Source of the DNA: JAYEIH01 sp034659995
GTDB lineage: Archaea > Methanobacteriota_B > Thermococci > Methanofastidiosales > B48-G16
DNA: 13,687 nt
Assembly (NCBI GenBank): GCA_034659995.1
Contig: JAYEIH010000073.1
Coordinates: 1-13,687 of the forward strand
Reading direction: 5' to 3'
Positions 1-7,071 of this stretch are shown piece after piece. The first letter of the stretch is position 1; each line of letters opens with the position of its first letter. The position numbers and the translations under genes are program-made. A model generated the notes under the pieces. That model was not told the origin of the DNA. It did no database searches and saw only the letters and a program-made list of their open reading frames with translations.

Positions 1-2
1 CC

Positions 3-191
3 CCTCCCGGAGATATTGTACCGAGTGATTACGAAATAACGGCCAAAGTTACCTGCGATCAGCTGGAAAAAGAGGAGGAGTACAGGATCACCGTCACAAA
101 GGAGTCACAAACGGTATACTACGGGATCGCCGTGATAGTGCTGGCCGTAATTATTCTTTTTGGCATGATCAAGAAGTATGGGAGGCGATAA
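3..191 (+). CDS. C-terminal end of a membrane-anchored extracellular protein, probably ABC-transporter associated (5' end outside window)
   Basis: An open frame runs from the window edge to TAA at 189-191 and gives 62 residues. The first part (about residues 1-40, with segments such as YEITAKVTCDQ and YRITVTKES) looks like the last strands of an extracellular beta-sandwich, similar in style to NEW3 or CARDB modules. A single hydrophobic helix follows (about 41-57, GIAVIVLAVIILFG) and a short basic tail, KKYGRR, which fits a cytoplasmic end. Archaeal genes with this architecture often sit between an ABC ATPase and an ABC-2 permease, and a permease does overlap this stop codon. The topology is read from the sequence. 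The sandwich class and transporter role are inference, because most of the protein lies outside the window. Confidence 0.75.
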   Translation, partial: PPGDIVPSDYEITAKVTCDQLEKEEEYRITVTKESQTVYYGIAVIVLAVIILFGMIKKYGRR

Positions 192-192
192 G

Positions 193-1194
193 GTGTCTCT
201 GATGATTGTTACACGAAAGGAGTTCATGGATCATATCTCCGGGAAACGATTCTTAGTTATTTTTGCAGTGCTACTGCTTTTAACCTCTCTTTCTCTTTAC
301 AATGGCGTAAAAAATTATCACGGAGAGCTGGATGAGTACAAAAGGAATCTCTCGAGTATAGACGAAAGGAAAGCCGAGTATGAAAGAAATATAAAGAAAG
401 TTGAAAAGGAGGACCCGGAGCAGGCAGAACAGATGCGTGATTATATGCTAGATTTCATGCCGCACAAACCCTCTGTTTTACGTGTTTTCCAGGAGATGCA
501 TGGATACTTTACAGTTGTCGGTCTAATACTCGCTCTGGCCCTTGGGTTTGATCTTATATCCCAAGAAAAGGAGACGGGCTCATTGAAATCTCTGCTTTCA
601 CATCCCGTTTTCAGAGATAGCGTTCTCAATGGGAAGATCCTCGGAGCTCTCATGGCCCTGGGCTTTGCGATGGTCATCGTTTCTCTGTTGTCTGTGGGGG
701 TCCTAATGAGTTACGGACTGATACCGACGAGATCGGAGATACTGCGAATGAGTGTTTTTATGCTTCTCTCGCTGCTTTTTTTGCTCTCCTATTTTTCAAT
801 TGGGTTTATGTCCTCAACTCTTGGGAAAAACAGCGGTCAATCGATTCTTATCGCACTGGGCCTTTTTGTTCTTCTTACCATAGGACTTCCCATAGCAGGG
901 GAGCTTATTGCAGATACTCTTGTGGAGGAGTCACCCGATCCGCAGTTCTCACATACCTCCTCGAGCTACGAGAAGAGAGAACAGATACGGGTACTTTTCT
1001 TCATGGCCTCGCCGGCAATAATGTACGATGAGATATCAAGAGATATCCTCCGCCCACCCAGCCCAGGTGGCAGAGGGATGATACTGCGGAGAACGATACA
1101 GAACAACTGGCAGTCCCTTATCTCGCTGACCGTACTTCCCGTCCCGATGTTTGTTATTTCTTATCTCAGATTCATGCGGATGGATATTCGGTGA
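193..1194 (+). CDS. ABC-2 type transporter permease
   Basis: This is an integral membrane subunit of an ABC exporter. Six hydrophobic segments are visible, at about residues 19-39, 103-121, 148-173, 185-207, 217-240 and 306-327 when counted from GTG 193. A large charged external loop lies between the first two and is rich in Glu, Lys and Arg. The cytoplasmic stretch DLISQEKETGSLKSLLSHPV after TM2 is the family signature that contacts the ATPase. The frame is also open from ATG 178, but GTG 193 has GGGAGG at 180-185 at good spacing and gives the usual start MSLMIVTRKEF. ATG 202 is a third option. The Shine-Dalgarno site and start overlap the end of the upstream gene, so translation is probably coupled. 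The ATPase is not in the window and the substrate cannot be told. Confidence 0.88.
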   Translation: MSLMIVTRKEFMDHISGKRFLVIFAVLLLLTSLSLYNGVKNYHGELDEYKRNLSSIDERKAEYERNIKKVEKEDPEQAEQMRDYMLDFMPHKPSVLRVFQEMHGYFTVVGLILALALGFDLISQEKETGSLKSLLSHPVFRDSVLNGKILGALMALGFAMVIVSLLSVGVLMSYGLIPTRSEILRMSVFMLLSLLFLLSYFSIGFMSSTLGKNSGQSILIALGLFVLLTIGLPIAGELIADTLVEESPDPQFSHTSSSYEKREQIRVLFFMASPAIMYDEISRDILRPPSPGGRGMILRRTIQNNWQSLISLTVLPVPMFVISYLRFMRMDIR

Positions 1195-1200
1195 GGAGAG

Positions 1201-1209
1201 ATATTTAAG
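1201..1209 (+). promoter_or_regulatory. TATA box for the small winged-helix gene
   Basis: ATATTTAAG is centred about 25 nt before ATG 1230, which predicts a leaderless transcript. It lies 6 nt after the permease stop codon, so the small gene has its own promoter. Confidence 0.6.
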
Positions 1210-1229
1210 ATCCGGCACGAAGGTACTGC

Positions 1230-1406
1230 ATGGTAGAGAAAAGGATCCTCGCACTGTTGAATGAGCGGGAAAGGACGTACTACGAGTTAAAAGGGGAGCT
1301 GAAGGTGCATTACGGCTGTTTAGATTACTATCTTCTGAAACTGAAGAAAAAGAATAGAATAAAAGCTGTGAGGAAGAATGGAACGGTGTATTATTCTATC
1401 CGGTAA
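1230..1406 (+). CDS. Small winged-helix (wHTH) DNA-binding protein, 58 aa
   Basis: ATG 1230 to TAA 1404-1406 encodes 58 residues that read as a minimal winged helix. Helix 1 is about residues 4-11 (KRILALLNE), helix 2 about 16-24 (TYYELKGEL), and the recognition helix about 28-42 (YGCLDYYLLKLKKKN). A two-strand wing follows, with RIKAVRKNGTVYYSI at 43-57. The order and the G-x-x-YY wing resemble ArsR/MarR-type archaeal regulators reduced to the bare domain. There is no effector or dimerisation extension, so it presumably dimerises through the first helix or acts as a monomer. A TATA box at 1201-1209 gives a leaderless start. It lies between the ABC permease and hutI and could regulate either, but no target is shown by the sequence. 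Confidence 0.72.
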   Translation: MVEKRILALLNERERTYYELKGELKVHYGCLDYYLLKLKKKNRIKAVRKNGTVYYSIR

Positions 1407-1408
1407 AG

Positions 1409-1416
1409 TATTTATT
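1409..1416 (+). promoter_or_regulatory. TATA box for hutI
   Basis: TATTTATT is centred 25-26 nt before ATG 1438 and supports that codon as a leaderless start. It begins 3 nt after the stop codon of the small winged-helix gene. Confidence 0.6.
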
Positions 1417-1437
1417 TTAGAACTTCCTTCTCCATTT

Positions 1438-2640
1438 ATGAACGTTGATACGATCTTCACAGCATCGGAGATAGCGACACCAAAGAACAGATTACTTAAA
1501 GGAAAGGAGATGCAGGATATAACTGTTATTGAGAACGGAGCTGTAGCTGTTGAAAATGGCACGATTGTTGATTTTGGGAAGGAGCGTGAGATACGGTCGA
1601 AGTACTCAGGCGAGTTAATTGAGTTTGACGGAAAAACAATGCTGCCGGGATTTGTTGATCCTCATACACATCTCGTCTTTTCCGGAAGCCGCGAGGACGA
1701 GCTGGTCATGAAACTTCAGGGGAGATCATATCTCGAGATCCTTGAGGAGGGCGGAGGAATCCAGTACACGGTGAAAAGGACACGGTCCGCATCCAAATCA
1801 AAACTGAAAAAGGAAGCGAAGAAAAGATTGGATAGAATGCTCAAGAACGGGACAACGACCATAGAGGCTAAATCCGGCTATGGACTGAACAGAAAGGACG
1901 AGATAAAGTCGCTGGAGGTTCTGAATGAGCTGGACCATGCTATTGATATTCTTCCTACCTTTTTGGTACATGCAGTGCCCGAGGGGCGCAGTGAACATGA
2001 GTACGTGAATGAATGTATAGGGATGCTCGATGAGATACGGGAGCTCGCGGAGTTTGTAGATGTCTTCTGTGAGAAGGGTGTGTTCTCTATTCGAGAGTCT
2101 GAACGTTTTTTAAAAGCTGCGAAGAAGAAGGGATTTGGCCTGAGGATACATGCGGATGAGATCGAGCAAACGGAAGGTGCAGCCCTAGCCGCAAGGCTCG
2201 GGGCAAGAACTGCGGATCACCTTTTGAACTCCTCTGAAACAGGTTTAAAGGCGATGGCCGAGAAAAACGTTGTCGCCACAGTTCTTCCCGGGACACCATT
2301 TTCTCTCTTTACCGCATTCCCCGATGTCCGAAAAATGATAAAAATGGGCCTGCCTGTGGCACTGGCCACTGATCTTAACCCCAACTGCTACACGGAGTCG
2401 CTTCAGTTTATCTTTGCGCTTGCGGTTTTTCGCATGAAGATGCTCCCCGCGGAGTGCATATCCTCAGTAAAAAACGGGGCTTACTCGTTGGGTAGAGAGA
2501 TAGGATCTATAGATCGCGGCACAAATGCAGATCTGGTGCTCATGGACATACCGAACTATAAGCATCTGGGCTATCACTTCGGTGTGAATCTTGTTGATAC
2601 TGTGATAAAGGATGGCGGTATTGTATGGGAAAGTATTTAA
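1438..2640 (+). CDS. hutI: Imidazolonepropionase
   Basis: This enzyme hydrolyses 4-imidazolone-5-propionate to N-formimidoyl-L-glutamate, the third step of histidine degradation, in the cytoplasm. It is an amidohydrolase-superfamily TIM barrel with a metal centre. Visible motifs, in 400-residue numbering, are DPHTH at 74-78 (metal ligands), KSGYGL at 145-150, HADE at 238-241 (metal and substrate), DHLL at 260-263, TDLNPN at 311-316 (metal Asp) and YHFGVN at 379-384 near the C-terminus, typical of HutI. The frame extends upstream to 1378, but ATG 1438 gives the usual family length and has a TATA box at the leaderless distance; the extension would also overlap the upstream gene. No hutH, hutU or hutG is in the window, so the rest of the pathway must be elsewhere or absent. 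Confidence 0.95.
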   Translation: MNVDTIFTASEIATPKNRLLKGKEMQDITVIENGAVAVENGTIVDFGKEREIRSKYSGELIEFDGKTMLPGFVDPHTHLVFSGSREDELVMKLQGRSYLEILEEGGGIQYTVKRTRSASKSKLKKEAKKRLDRMLKNGTTTIEAKSGYGLNRKDEIKSLEVLNELDHAIDILPTFLVHAVPEGRSEHEYVNECIGMLDEIRELAEFVDVFCEKGVFSIRESERFLKAAKKKGFGLRIHADEIEQTEGAALAARLGARTADHLLNSSETGLKAMAEKNVVATVLPGTPFSLFTAFPDVRKMIKMGLPVALATDLNPNCYTESLQFIFALAVFRMKMLPAECISSVKNGAYSLGREIGSIDRGTNADLVLMDIPNYKHLGYHFGVNLVDTVIKDGGIVWESI

Positions 2641-2641
2641 A
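2634..2641 (+). promoter_or_regulatory. TATA box for the PRC-barrel gene, overlapping the hutI stop codon
   Basis: TATTTAAA is centred about 25 nt before ATG 2663. The hutI stop TAA (2638-2640) lies inside the box, so the last codons of hutI and the promoter of the next gene share bases. Confidence 0.6.
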
Positions 2642-2662
2642 TCATGAAGTTAATGTTTTTTT

Positions 2663-2878
2663 ATGCGCATCTCGGATTGTTTTGGACTGGAGATATACAA
2701 CAGCAAGGGAGACCATGTCGGCATAGTTAACGATGTTGTCCTCGATTTTAAAAAAGGAGGGATTTTCGGGTTTGCCATCGGCCAGGAAAAGGGATTGGAA
2801 AAGGTGGCAGTGCCGTATAGAGATGTTTTAGCGGTTGGCGATATTGTTATTGTCAAAGCAAGCGAAAAGATAGAATAG
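2663..2878 (+). CDS. PRC-barrel domain protein, 71 aa
   Basis: This short protein is made of one PRC-barrel domain. It starts MRISDCFGLEIYNSKGDHVG, where the pattern of a G-x-x-V/I-Y turn followed by G-x-x-V-G is the family hallmark. It continues with VNDVVLDFKKGGIFGFAIG and ends in the typical VPYRDVLAVGDIVIVK strand pair. PRC barrels occur in RimM, in photosynthetic reaction centre H subunits, and as stand-alone archaeal proteins of about 70-110 residues with no assigned biochemical role; a protein-protein adaptor is the general expectation. The start is set by a TATA box 25 nt upstream. The stop lies one base from the stop of the convergent tldE gene, so the two transcripts must overlap at their 3' ends. 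Confidence 0.88.
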   Translation: MRISDCFGLEIYNSKGDHVGIVNDVVLDFKKGGIFGFAIGQEKGLEKVAVPYRDVLAVGDIVIVKASEKIE

Positions 2879-2879
2879 A

Positions 2880-4178
2880 TTACTTTACAGCCGTTTTCAC
2901 ATCTTTAAAACGTATTAGAGGGGACATTAAGCTTGATCCTGTTATTTTTTTCTTTCCTATGGCGTCTATCTTTTTTAAAAGGTCATAGACAGTGCCTGAG
3001 ATCATCAGTACGCACCCTCCCGTGATCTCGCCGTCTTCCACGGTAAAGGCGGGATTGCAGACAACGGAGAACTCTCCGGACTCGGGGTTTGATGAGTGGG
3101 CCCCCTGGAACCCTTTCACATAGTACCCCCTGTCTATATCAAAGACACCGCCATTTCCTTCGGAAACGATCATATTTGTTGGGCTCGTCCCCACCGTTCC
3201 CCTCGTGCTGTCACGGGATCCGTTCCCTGTGCTTTTTGTTCCTGCCATTTTTGCCCAGTAATCGTTCCATAAAAAGTTTTTTAGAGTACCATCCTCTATC
3301 AGTATGGTTTTTCTGGTGGGAACCCCCTCGGAGTCAAACTTTGTTGTGCATATCCCATTGTCGTATAACGGGTCATCTGTTATTGTCAGTTTTTCAGAGG
3401 CTATTCTGGAGCCGATCCTGTCCTTGAGCGAGGATTTTCCTCTTACAACATTCTCCCCAAGAACTGAGGTAAAAAGGGTGGAATTGAGGAGGTCATCAAG
3501 TGCAAAAGGGTGCATGATCACATCGTTTAAGCCGGGTTTTGCTTTTTTACGGTTTTTTAGGATTTTTACGTCTCTTGACGCTGTTTTTACTATTTTTTCT
3601 ATGTTCAAATCTTTTTTTCTTGTTATCTCTATTCCAAGACATCCCGGTGTAACGCCTTCCTCCGTCTTTCCAGTGAGATAGGCATAACCAGCGGTCCACG
3701 TTCCCTTCTCCGATATATCTATACCATTTGTATTTGCACAATGCTTTTCATCTACCTCTCTCTGCGTGCTGCAGAATGACGGAATGACACCCTTTGGTGT
3801 GAGCTCGATTATTTGCTGGCAGGTATCAATAACCTCCTCCGCGGGCATTCCTGATATCGCAGGATCGTACTCTTCAATATCGGCATATTTTCCAGGTTCC
3901 GGAAGTCCATGCCAGTTTTTATCCTTTCTATTCGCTTTAGCCGTTTCATATGTCTTTTTTATTGTTTTTTCAAGAAAATTGGGGTCATTTGTAAAGCCAA
4001 ATCCTATAGAGTTATTTACAAGACCTCTTACAAATATAGCGGTTTCCTTTCTCTTGTTTGTTTTGGAGACCTCGCCCAACTCTCCTTCCGCATCTATTGT
4101 ATCCCTGCGATGAACGAATATCTCCAGTTCATCAAGTCCGATTCTCTCGCCGTGCTGTAATGCCTTAGTAAGCTCCAT
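2880..4178 (-). CDS. pmbA: TldE/PmbA subunit of the TldD-TldE protease
   Basis: This is the partner subunit of TldD. In bacteria the TldD-TldE heterodimer cleaves unfolded or modified peptides, for example maturing microcin B17. In archaea its substrates are mostly unknown. The sequence shows the family's two-domain layout and the conserved C-terminal run with GTSPTNMIVSEG, FQGAHSSNPESGEFSV and ITGGCVLMISGTVYD. As expected for TldE, it lacks the HExxxH zinc motif; the matching region reads IMHPFALDDLLNS. The frame can be read from TTG 4196, but ATG 4178 is better: it lies 4 nt after the tldD stop and is preceded by GGTGAT, which overlaps that stop, giving a classic coupled start and 432 residues. 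It is the last gene of the minus-strand unit and converges on the PRC-barrel gene with a one-base gap. Confidence 0.94.
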   Translation of the reverse strand: MELTKALQHGERIGLDELEIFVHRRDTIDAEGELGEVSKTNKRKETAIFVRGLVNNSIGFGFTNDPNFLEKTIKKTYETAKANRKDKNWHGLPEPGKYADIEEYDPAISGMPAEEVIDTCQQIIELTPKGVIPSFCSTQREVDEKHCANTNGIDISEKGTWTAGYAYLTGKTEEGVTPGCLGIEITRKKDLNIEKIVKTASRDVKILKNRKKAKPGLNDVIMHPFALDDLLNSTLFTSVLGENVVRGKSSLKDRIGSRIASEKLTITDDPLYDNGICTTKFDSEGVPTRKTILIEDGTLKNFLWNDYWAKMAGTKSTGNGSRDSTRGTVGTSPTNMIVSEGNGGVFDIDRGYYVKGFQGAHSSNPESGEFSVVCNPAFTVEDGEITGGCVLMISGTVYDLLKKIDAIGKKKITGSSLMSPLIRFKDVKTAVK

Positions 4179-4182
4179 GCAA

Positions 4183-5556
4183 TCACCCAAAAACAATAGC
4201 CCCTTTTTTAAACCTCATTTTTGGTCCGCCTGAGGAAACAAAAACTTCCTGCCCCTTTCCGCACCTTCCGCTCTCAAACTCCACCTTCTTACCTACACCC
4301 GAGATGTACTTCAGTGCTTCTGTTGCCATGCCCGAGATAGATGTGTTTTTTATCGGATCGCCTATTTCGCCGTCAACGATCTCATAGCCCTCCTGTATAC
4401 CCACCTGGAATGAAGAGTTCAACTCCGCCTGTCCACCCCTCAGATCAGTACAGTAATACCCGTGATCTATTCCTTCGAAGAGCTCATCCTCCTCAAAATC
4501 TCCCTTTTCAAAATAGGTGTTTCTCATCCGTATCAACGGTGAACACCGCCAACTCTCTGCTCTTGCAGCTCCTACCAATGGCATTCCAGTCCTTTTTGCA
4601 TACTCTCTGTTTGTTAGAAGGCCACTAAGCACAGAGTTCTTTATTATCTCAACCCTTTGTGCCCTTACACCTTCGTCATCATAGGTATAGTTCCCGAATC
4701 CATTGGGAACAGGGCCATCGACCATTGTTATCCTGGGCTTCTCGTTGGCTATAACCTCTCCAACCTTTCCGGCAAAGGATGAGTTTACTGTGAGATCCGC
4801 CTCGGATAGATGACCCAGTGCCTCGTGTGCCAGTACCCCTACAACCCTCGGCCCCAGAACACATTCAAAGCTTCCACCCTTTACATTTTTCCCCTCAAGC
4901 TGCATCATAACTCTTTTTCCTGTTTTTTCAACGATTTCTGTGTTAGATACTTCATCAAAGTATTCGAATCCCTGTGAAACTGACCCTATCTCATTTCGTG
5001 CCGAGGTGAGTTGCTGATCTTTTTTTCCGGTGATCCAACAGAAGTTCCAGACGTACGAGATATCCTCCACTATTTCCGTACCTTCGTTTGTAAAGAGATG
5101 TTTTTTCCCCTGTCCGTCCCTATAGCTTATAGAAACTGCTTTAATTTTCGAATTGTAATCTTTAAATTTATTATAGAGGCCAACCATTCGTTCTATCTTT
5201 TTTTCCACAGGTACAGTGTTTGGCGGCTTTTTTACCTTATTTCTTACCGTGTCCTGAACAGGCCGTACCTCTGCGAGTTTTATCTTGCCTTTTCTTTTTT
5301 CTGCCGATTTTTTGGCCAGACTGATCGCATCTTTTACTCCTTCATTGATATCATCAATATTGCACGATACGGACCCCCATGCACCATTCTTTAATACCCT
5401 TATTGCCGTACCACACTCTTTCCGTTGATTTAAGGTATCAATCCTCCCGTCTGCAAGACTTATGTAGGTGAGATCGATCTCCTCCGCTCTGATCTCGCAG
5501 TAATCAGCTTTGAGCCTTTCGCTTTGTTCTATGCCTTTTTCAATCTTCCTCCGCAT
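4183..5556 (-). CDS. tldD: TldD metalloprotease, catalytic subunit of TldD-TldE
   Basis: This is the catalytic, zinc-dependent subunit of the TldD-TldE peptidase, which probably accepts small or unfolded peptides through a narrow tunnel. The HExxxH zinc motif is present as HEALGHLSEAD at about residues 244-254, along with the typical downstream blocks YDDEGVRAQR, LTNREYAKRTG, GYYCTDLRGG and ESGRCGKGQEV near the C-terminus. The open frame extends to 5595, but ATG 5556 is preferred. It is preceded by GGTGATCC at 5565-5558, a perfect complement to the archaeal 16S rRNA tail at the right spacing, and gives 457 residues, normal for the family. tldE follows 4 nt downstream. An AT-rich TTTTTTATTG at 5585-5576 may be the TATA box, though it lies close for a transcript that carries the whole Shine-Dalgarno site. 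The upstream gene on the same strand might also read through. Confidence 0.95.
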   Translation of the reverse strand: MRRKIEKGIEQSERLKADYCEIRAEEIDLTYISLADGRIDTLNQRKECGTAIRVLKNGAWGSVSCNIDDINEGVKDAISLAKKSAEKRKGKIKLAEVRPVQDTVRNKVKKPPNTVPVEKKIERMVGLYNKFKDYNSKIKAVSISYRDGQGKKHLFTNEGTEIVEDISYVWNFCWITGKKDQQLTSARNEIGSVSQGFEYFDEVSNTEIVEKTGKRVMMQLEGKNVKGGSFECVLGPRVVGVLAHEALGHLSEADLTVNSSFAGKVGEVIANEKPRITMVDGPVPNGFGNYTYDDEGVRAQRVEIIKNSVLSGLLTNREYAKRTGMPLVGAARAESWRCSPLIRMRNTYFEKGDFEEDELFEGIDHGYYCTDLRGGQAELNSSFQVGIQEGYEIVDGEIGDPIKNTSISGMATEALKYISGVGKKVEFESGRCGKGQEVFVSSGGPKMRFKKGAIVFG

Positions 5557-5557
5557 T

Positions 5558-5565
5558 GGATCACC
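5558..5565 (-). promoter_or_regulatory. Strong Shine-Dalgarno site deciding the tldD start
   Basis: On the minus strand GGTGATCC stands one base before ATG 5556. It pairs with the 16S rRNA 3' end (GGATCACC), placing the start at the usual aligned spacing and ruling against the upstream in-frame codon at 5595. Confidence 0.65.
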
Positions 5566-5613
5566 AATGATAAACAATAAAAAAGGGTTGTGCACAGTAT
5601 CTGCACTTAGTTC

Positions 5614-5988
5614 TCAGATAAATGCCAATCCAGTTATAGTTACACCCATCAGGACAACGGCAATAACTGCCACGAGGATCTCGGCGATTACCATGAATAT
5701 CCATGCGATGATAGCTTTGCCCCATGAGGTTGAGTATACATATTTTATCACTGCGACCTGGGCAAGTATCCCGAGTATACCCCCCATGCCACCAATAATA
5801 CCTCCTAAGAACGTAGCCAAAACAAGCATTACAATAACGGCTAGAACAGCATTCCCGAGCGTTCTCTTTCGCTTCCTAACACCTGCGACCTTCACACCGA
5901 ACCAGATGAAAAGCGATGCCAGTATTAGTGCAACTACAGAAAGTATCAGTGCAGTTCCAAGTGCCAATCCTAATATACCAAAAGCCAT
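5614..5988 (-). CDS. Small multi-spanning membrane protein, function unknown, 124 aa
   Basis: I do not recognise the family. Counted from ATG 5988, the protein has about four hydrophobic segments: roughly residues 3-34, 45-66, 68-83 and 93-120. The first is long enough to bend or to be two half-helices. A basic cytoplasmic loop, VRKRKRTLGN, follows the first segment, and a Gly-rich stretch (FLGGIIGGMGGILGILA) links the second and third. The motif KYVYSTSWGKAIIAWIF before the last helix recalls many uncharacterised archaeal membrane proteins. An upstream ATG at 6003 is in frame, but a TATA-like CTTTTAAG at 6016-6009 is about 24 nt from ATG 5988 and only about 9 nt from 6003, so 5988 is the likely leaderless start. 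It lies upstream of tldD on the same strand with a 57-bp gap and may be cotranscribed. No enzymatic residues are evident. Confidence 0.7.
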   Translation of the reverse strand: MAFGILGLALGTALILSVVALILASLFIWFGVKVAGVRKRKRTLGNAVLAVIVMLVLATFLGGIIGGMGGILGILAQVAVIKYVYSTSWGKAIIAWIFMVIAEILVAVIAVVLMGVTITGLAFI

Positions 5989-6008
5989 AAGTTTTATTCG
6001 CATTGTTT

Positions 6009-6016
6009 CTTAAAAG
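6009..6016 (-). promoter_or_regulatory. TATA-like box for the small membrane protein
   Basis: CTTTTAAG on the minus strand is about 24 nt upstream of ATG 5988. It lies back to back with the cysteine synthase TATA box at 6037-6045, forming a compact divergent promoter. Confidence 0.45.
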
Positions 6017-6036
6017 CTTTTGCCTCTATGACAACT

Positions 6037-6045
6037 CTTATAAAG
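6037..6045 (+). promoter_or_regulatory. TATA box for cysteine synthase
   Basis: CTTATAAAG is centred 26 nt before ATG 6067, a textbook leaderless archaeal arrangement. Confidence 0.65.
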
Positions 6046-6066
6046 TGCAGTGAAAAATAGCCCACT

Positions 6067-7017
6067 ATGTACGAGAGACCGGTAGAAAGCGCATCTGAGC
6101 TCATAGGTTCTACGCCGATGATAAAACTGAAAAGAATATCTGAGGAAATTCCGGCTGAAGTCTGGGCTAAACTGGAGTTTTTTAATCCGAGTGGGAGTAT
6201 AAAAGATAGAATTGCATTTAAAATGCTTGAAAAAGCCGAGAAACGTGGCGAAATCTCTGAAAATGGAGTGGTTATAGAGCCAACCTCGGGAAATACCGGT
6301 ATTGCTCTGGCCTTACTCTGTGCTCTGAAAGGGTATAAAATGATCGCGGTGATGCCGGACGCTGTGAGTGTGGAACGAAGAACGATGGTTAATCTCCTTG
6401 GAGGGGAGGTAGAGCTGGTCAAATGTGTCGATAAAAAAGTGGGAGTAACAAAAGAAGATATGGAAAGAGTTGTAGCCAGAGCTAAGGAACTTACTGGAGA
6501 GTATCCAAAATCCTTCATGCCGGATCAGTTTACGAATGAGGATAACCCAAAGGCACATGCCTCTACCGCTGCGGAGATAATAGATCAGACGGGAGGAGAG
6601 TTTGATGCCTTCGTAGCCGCTTGCGGCACAGGTGGGACATTCACAGGCGTTGCACGCAGGCTTAAAAAAGAACATCCGAAGATAAAAAGAGTAGTAGTGG
6701 AACCGAGTAGATCCGCGGTGCTCTCCGGCGGTGATCCGGGCCCCCATAGGATCCAGGGTATTGGTGAGGGATTTATTCCGGAGACTATGGATCTTACCCT
6801 TGCAGATAGAATAATTCAGGTGCATGGTGAGGATGCGATCAGAACAACTCGAAGATTATGGAAGGAAGAGGGAATTATGGCCGGCATCTCAAGCGGTGCC
6901 AATGTTTTTGCATCGTTAAAAATAGGAAAAGAGATGGAGGAGGGTGGTACCATTGTCACACTGGTCCCTGATCATGGAATGAGGTATCTTTCGGTGGAAG
7001 AGTTTATCTCGCCGTAA
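6067..7017 (+). CDS. cysK: Cysteine synthase family enzyme (O-acetylserine sulfhydrylase-like), PLP dependent
   Basis: This fold-type II PLP enzyme most likely makes L-cysteine from O-acetylserine and sulfide by beta-replacement in the cytoplasm. Visible features in 316 residues are the N-terminal IGSTPMIKL, the Schiff-base lysine K46 in NPSGSIKDR, the substrate loop TSGNTG at 73-78, the PLP-phosphate loop GTGGT at 187-191 and SSGAN at 275-279. The length matches CysK/CysM. It lacks the C-terminal regulatory extension seen in some cystathionine beta-synthases. Archaeal members may use O-acetylserine, O-phosphoserine or act as cystathionine beta-synthase, and the sequence alone does not settle the substrate. 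The start is fixed by a TATA box 26 nt upstream. The next gene on the strand, nif3-like, has its own TATA box after a 54-bp gap, so an operon is not needed. Confidence 0.9.
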   Translation: MYERPVESASELIGSTPMIKLKRISEEIPAEVWAKLEFFNPSGSIKDRIAFKMLEKAEKRGEISENGVVIEPTSGNTGIALALLCALKGYKMIAVMPDAVSVERRTMVNLLGGEVELVKCVDKKVGVTKEDMERVVARAKELTGEYPKSFMPDQFTNEDNPKAHASTAAEIIDQTGGEFDAFVAACGTGGTFTGVARRLKKEHPKIKRVVVEPSRSAVLSGGDPGPHRIQGIGEGFIPETMDLTLADRIIQVHGEDAIRTTRRLWKEEGIMAGISSGANVFASLKIGKEMEEGGTIVTLVPDHGMRYLSVEEFISP

Positions 7018-7043
7018 TACGATGGGAAGCGTTCATGGAAAGG

Positions 7044-7052
7044 TTATTATAT
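7044..7052 (+). promoter_or_regulatory. TATA box for the Nif3-like gene
   Basis: TTATTATAT is centred about 24 nt before ATG 7072, consistent with a leaderless transcript. No Shine-Dalgarno site is seen. Confidence 0.5.
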
Positions 7053-7071
7053 CCTCAGTCAAATATCCTGT

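Noticed and set aside
1378..1437. N-terminal extension of HutI from ATG 1378
   Set aside because: It would overlap the winged-helix gene, add residues unlike HutI, and lie upstream of the TATA box that fits ATG 1438.
2644..2665. ATG at 2644 as an alternative start for the PRC-barrel gene
   Set aside because: It is in a different reading frame and is too close to the TATA box at 2634-2641 to lie on the transcript.
3304..3681. 125-codon plus-strand frame opposite tldE
   Set aside because: It lies entirely inside the well-conserved tldE gene and shows no domain features.
5590..5606. GTGCA-N7-TGCAC inverted repeat upstream of tldD
   Set aside because: Five-base arms in a short AT-rich gap are easily due to chance. 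I saw no second copy and no regulator gene nearby.
5510..6013. 167-codon plus-strand frame across the start of tldD and the small membrane gene
   Set aside because: It is rich in Ile, Thr, Ser and Pro as expected when a hydrophobic gene is read backwards. The minus-strand genes have better starts and signals.
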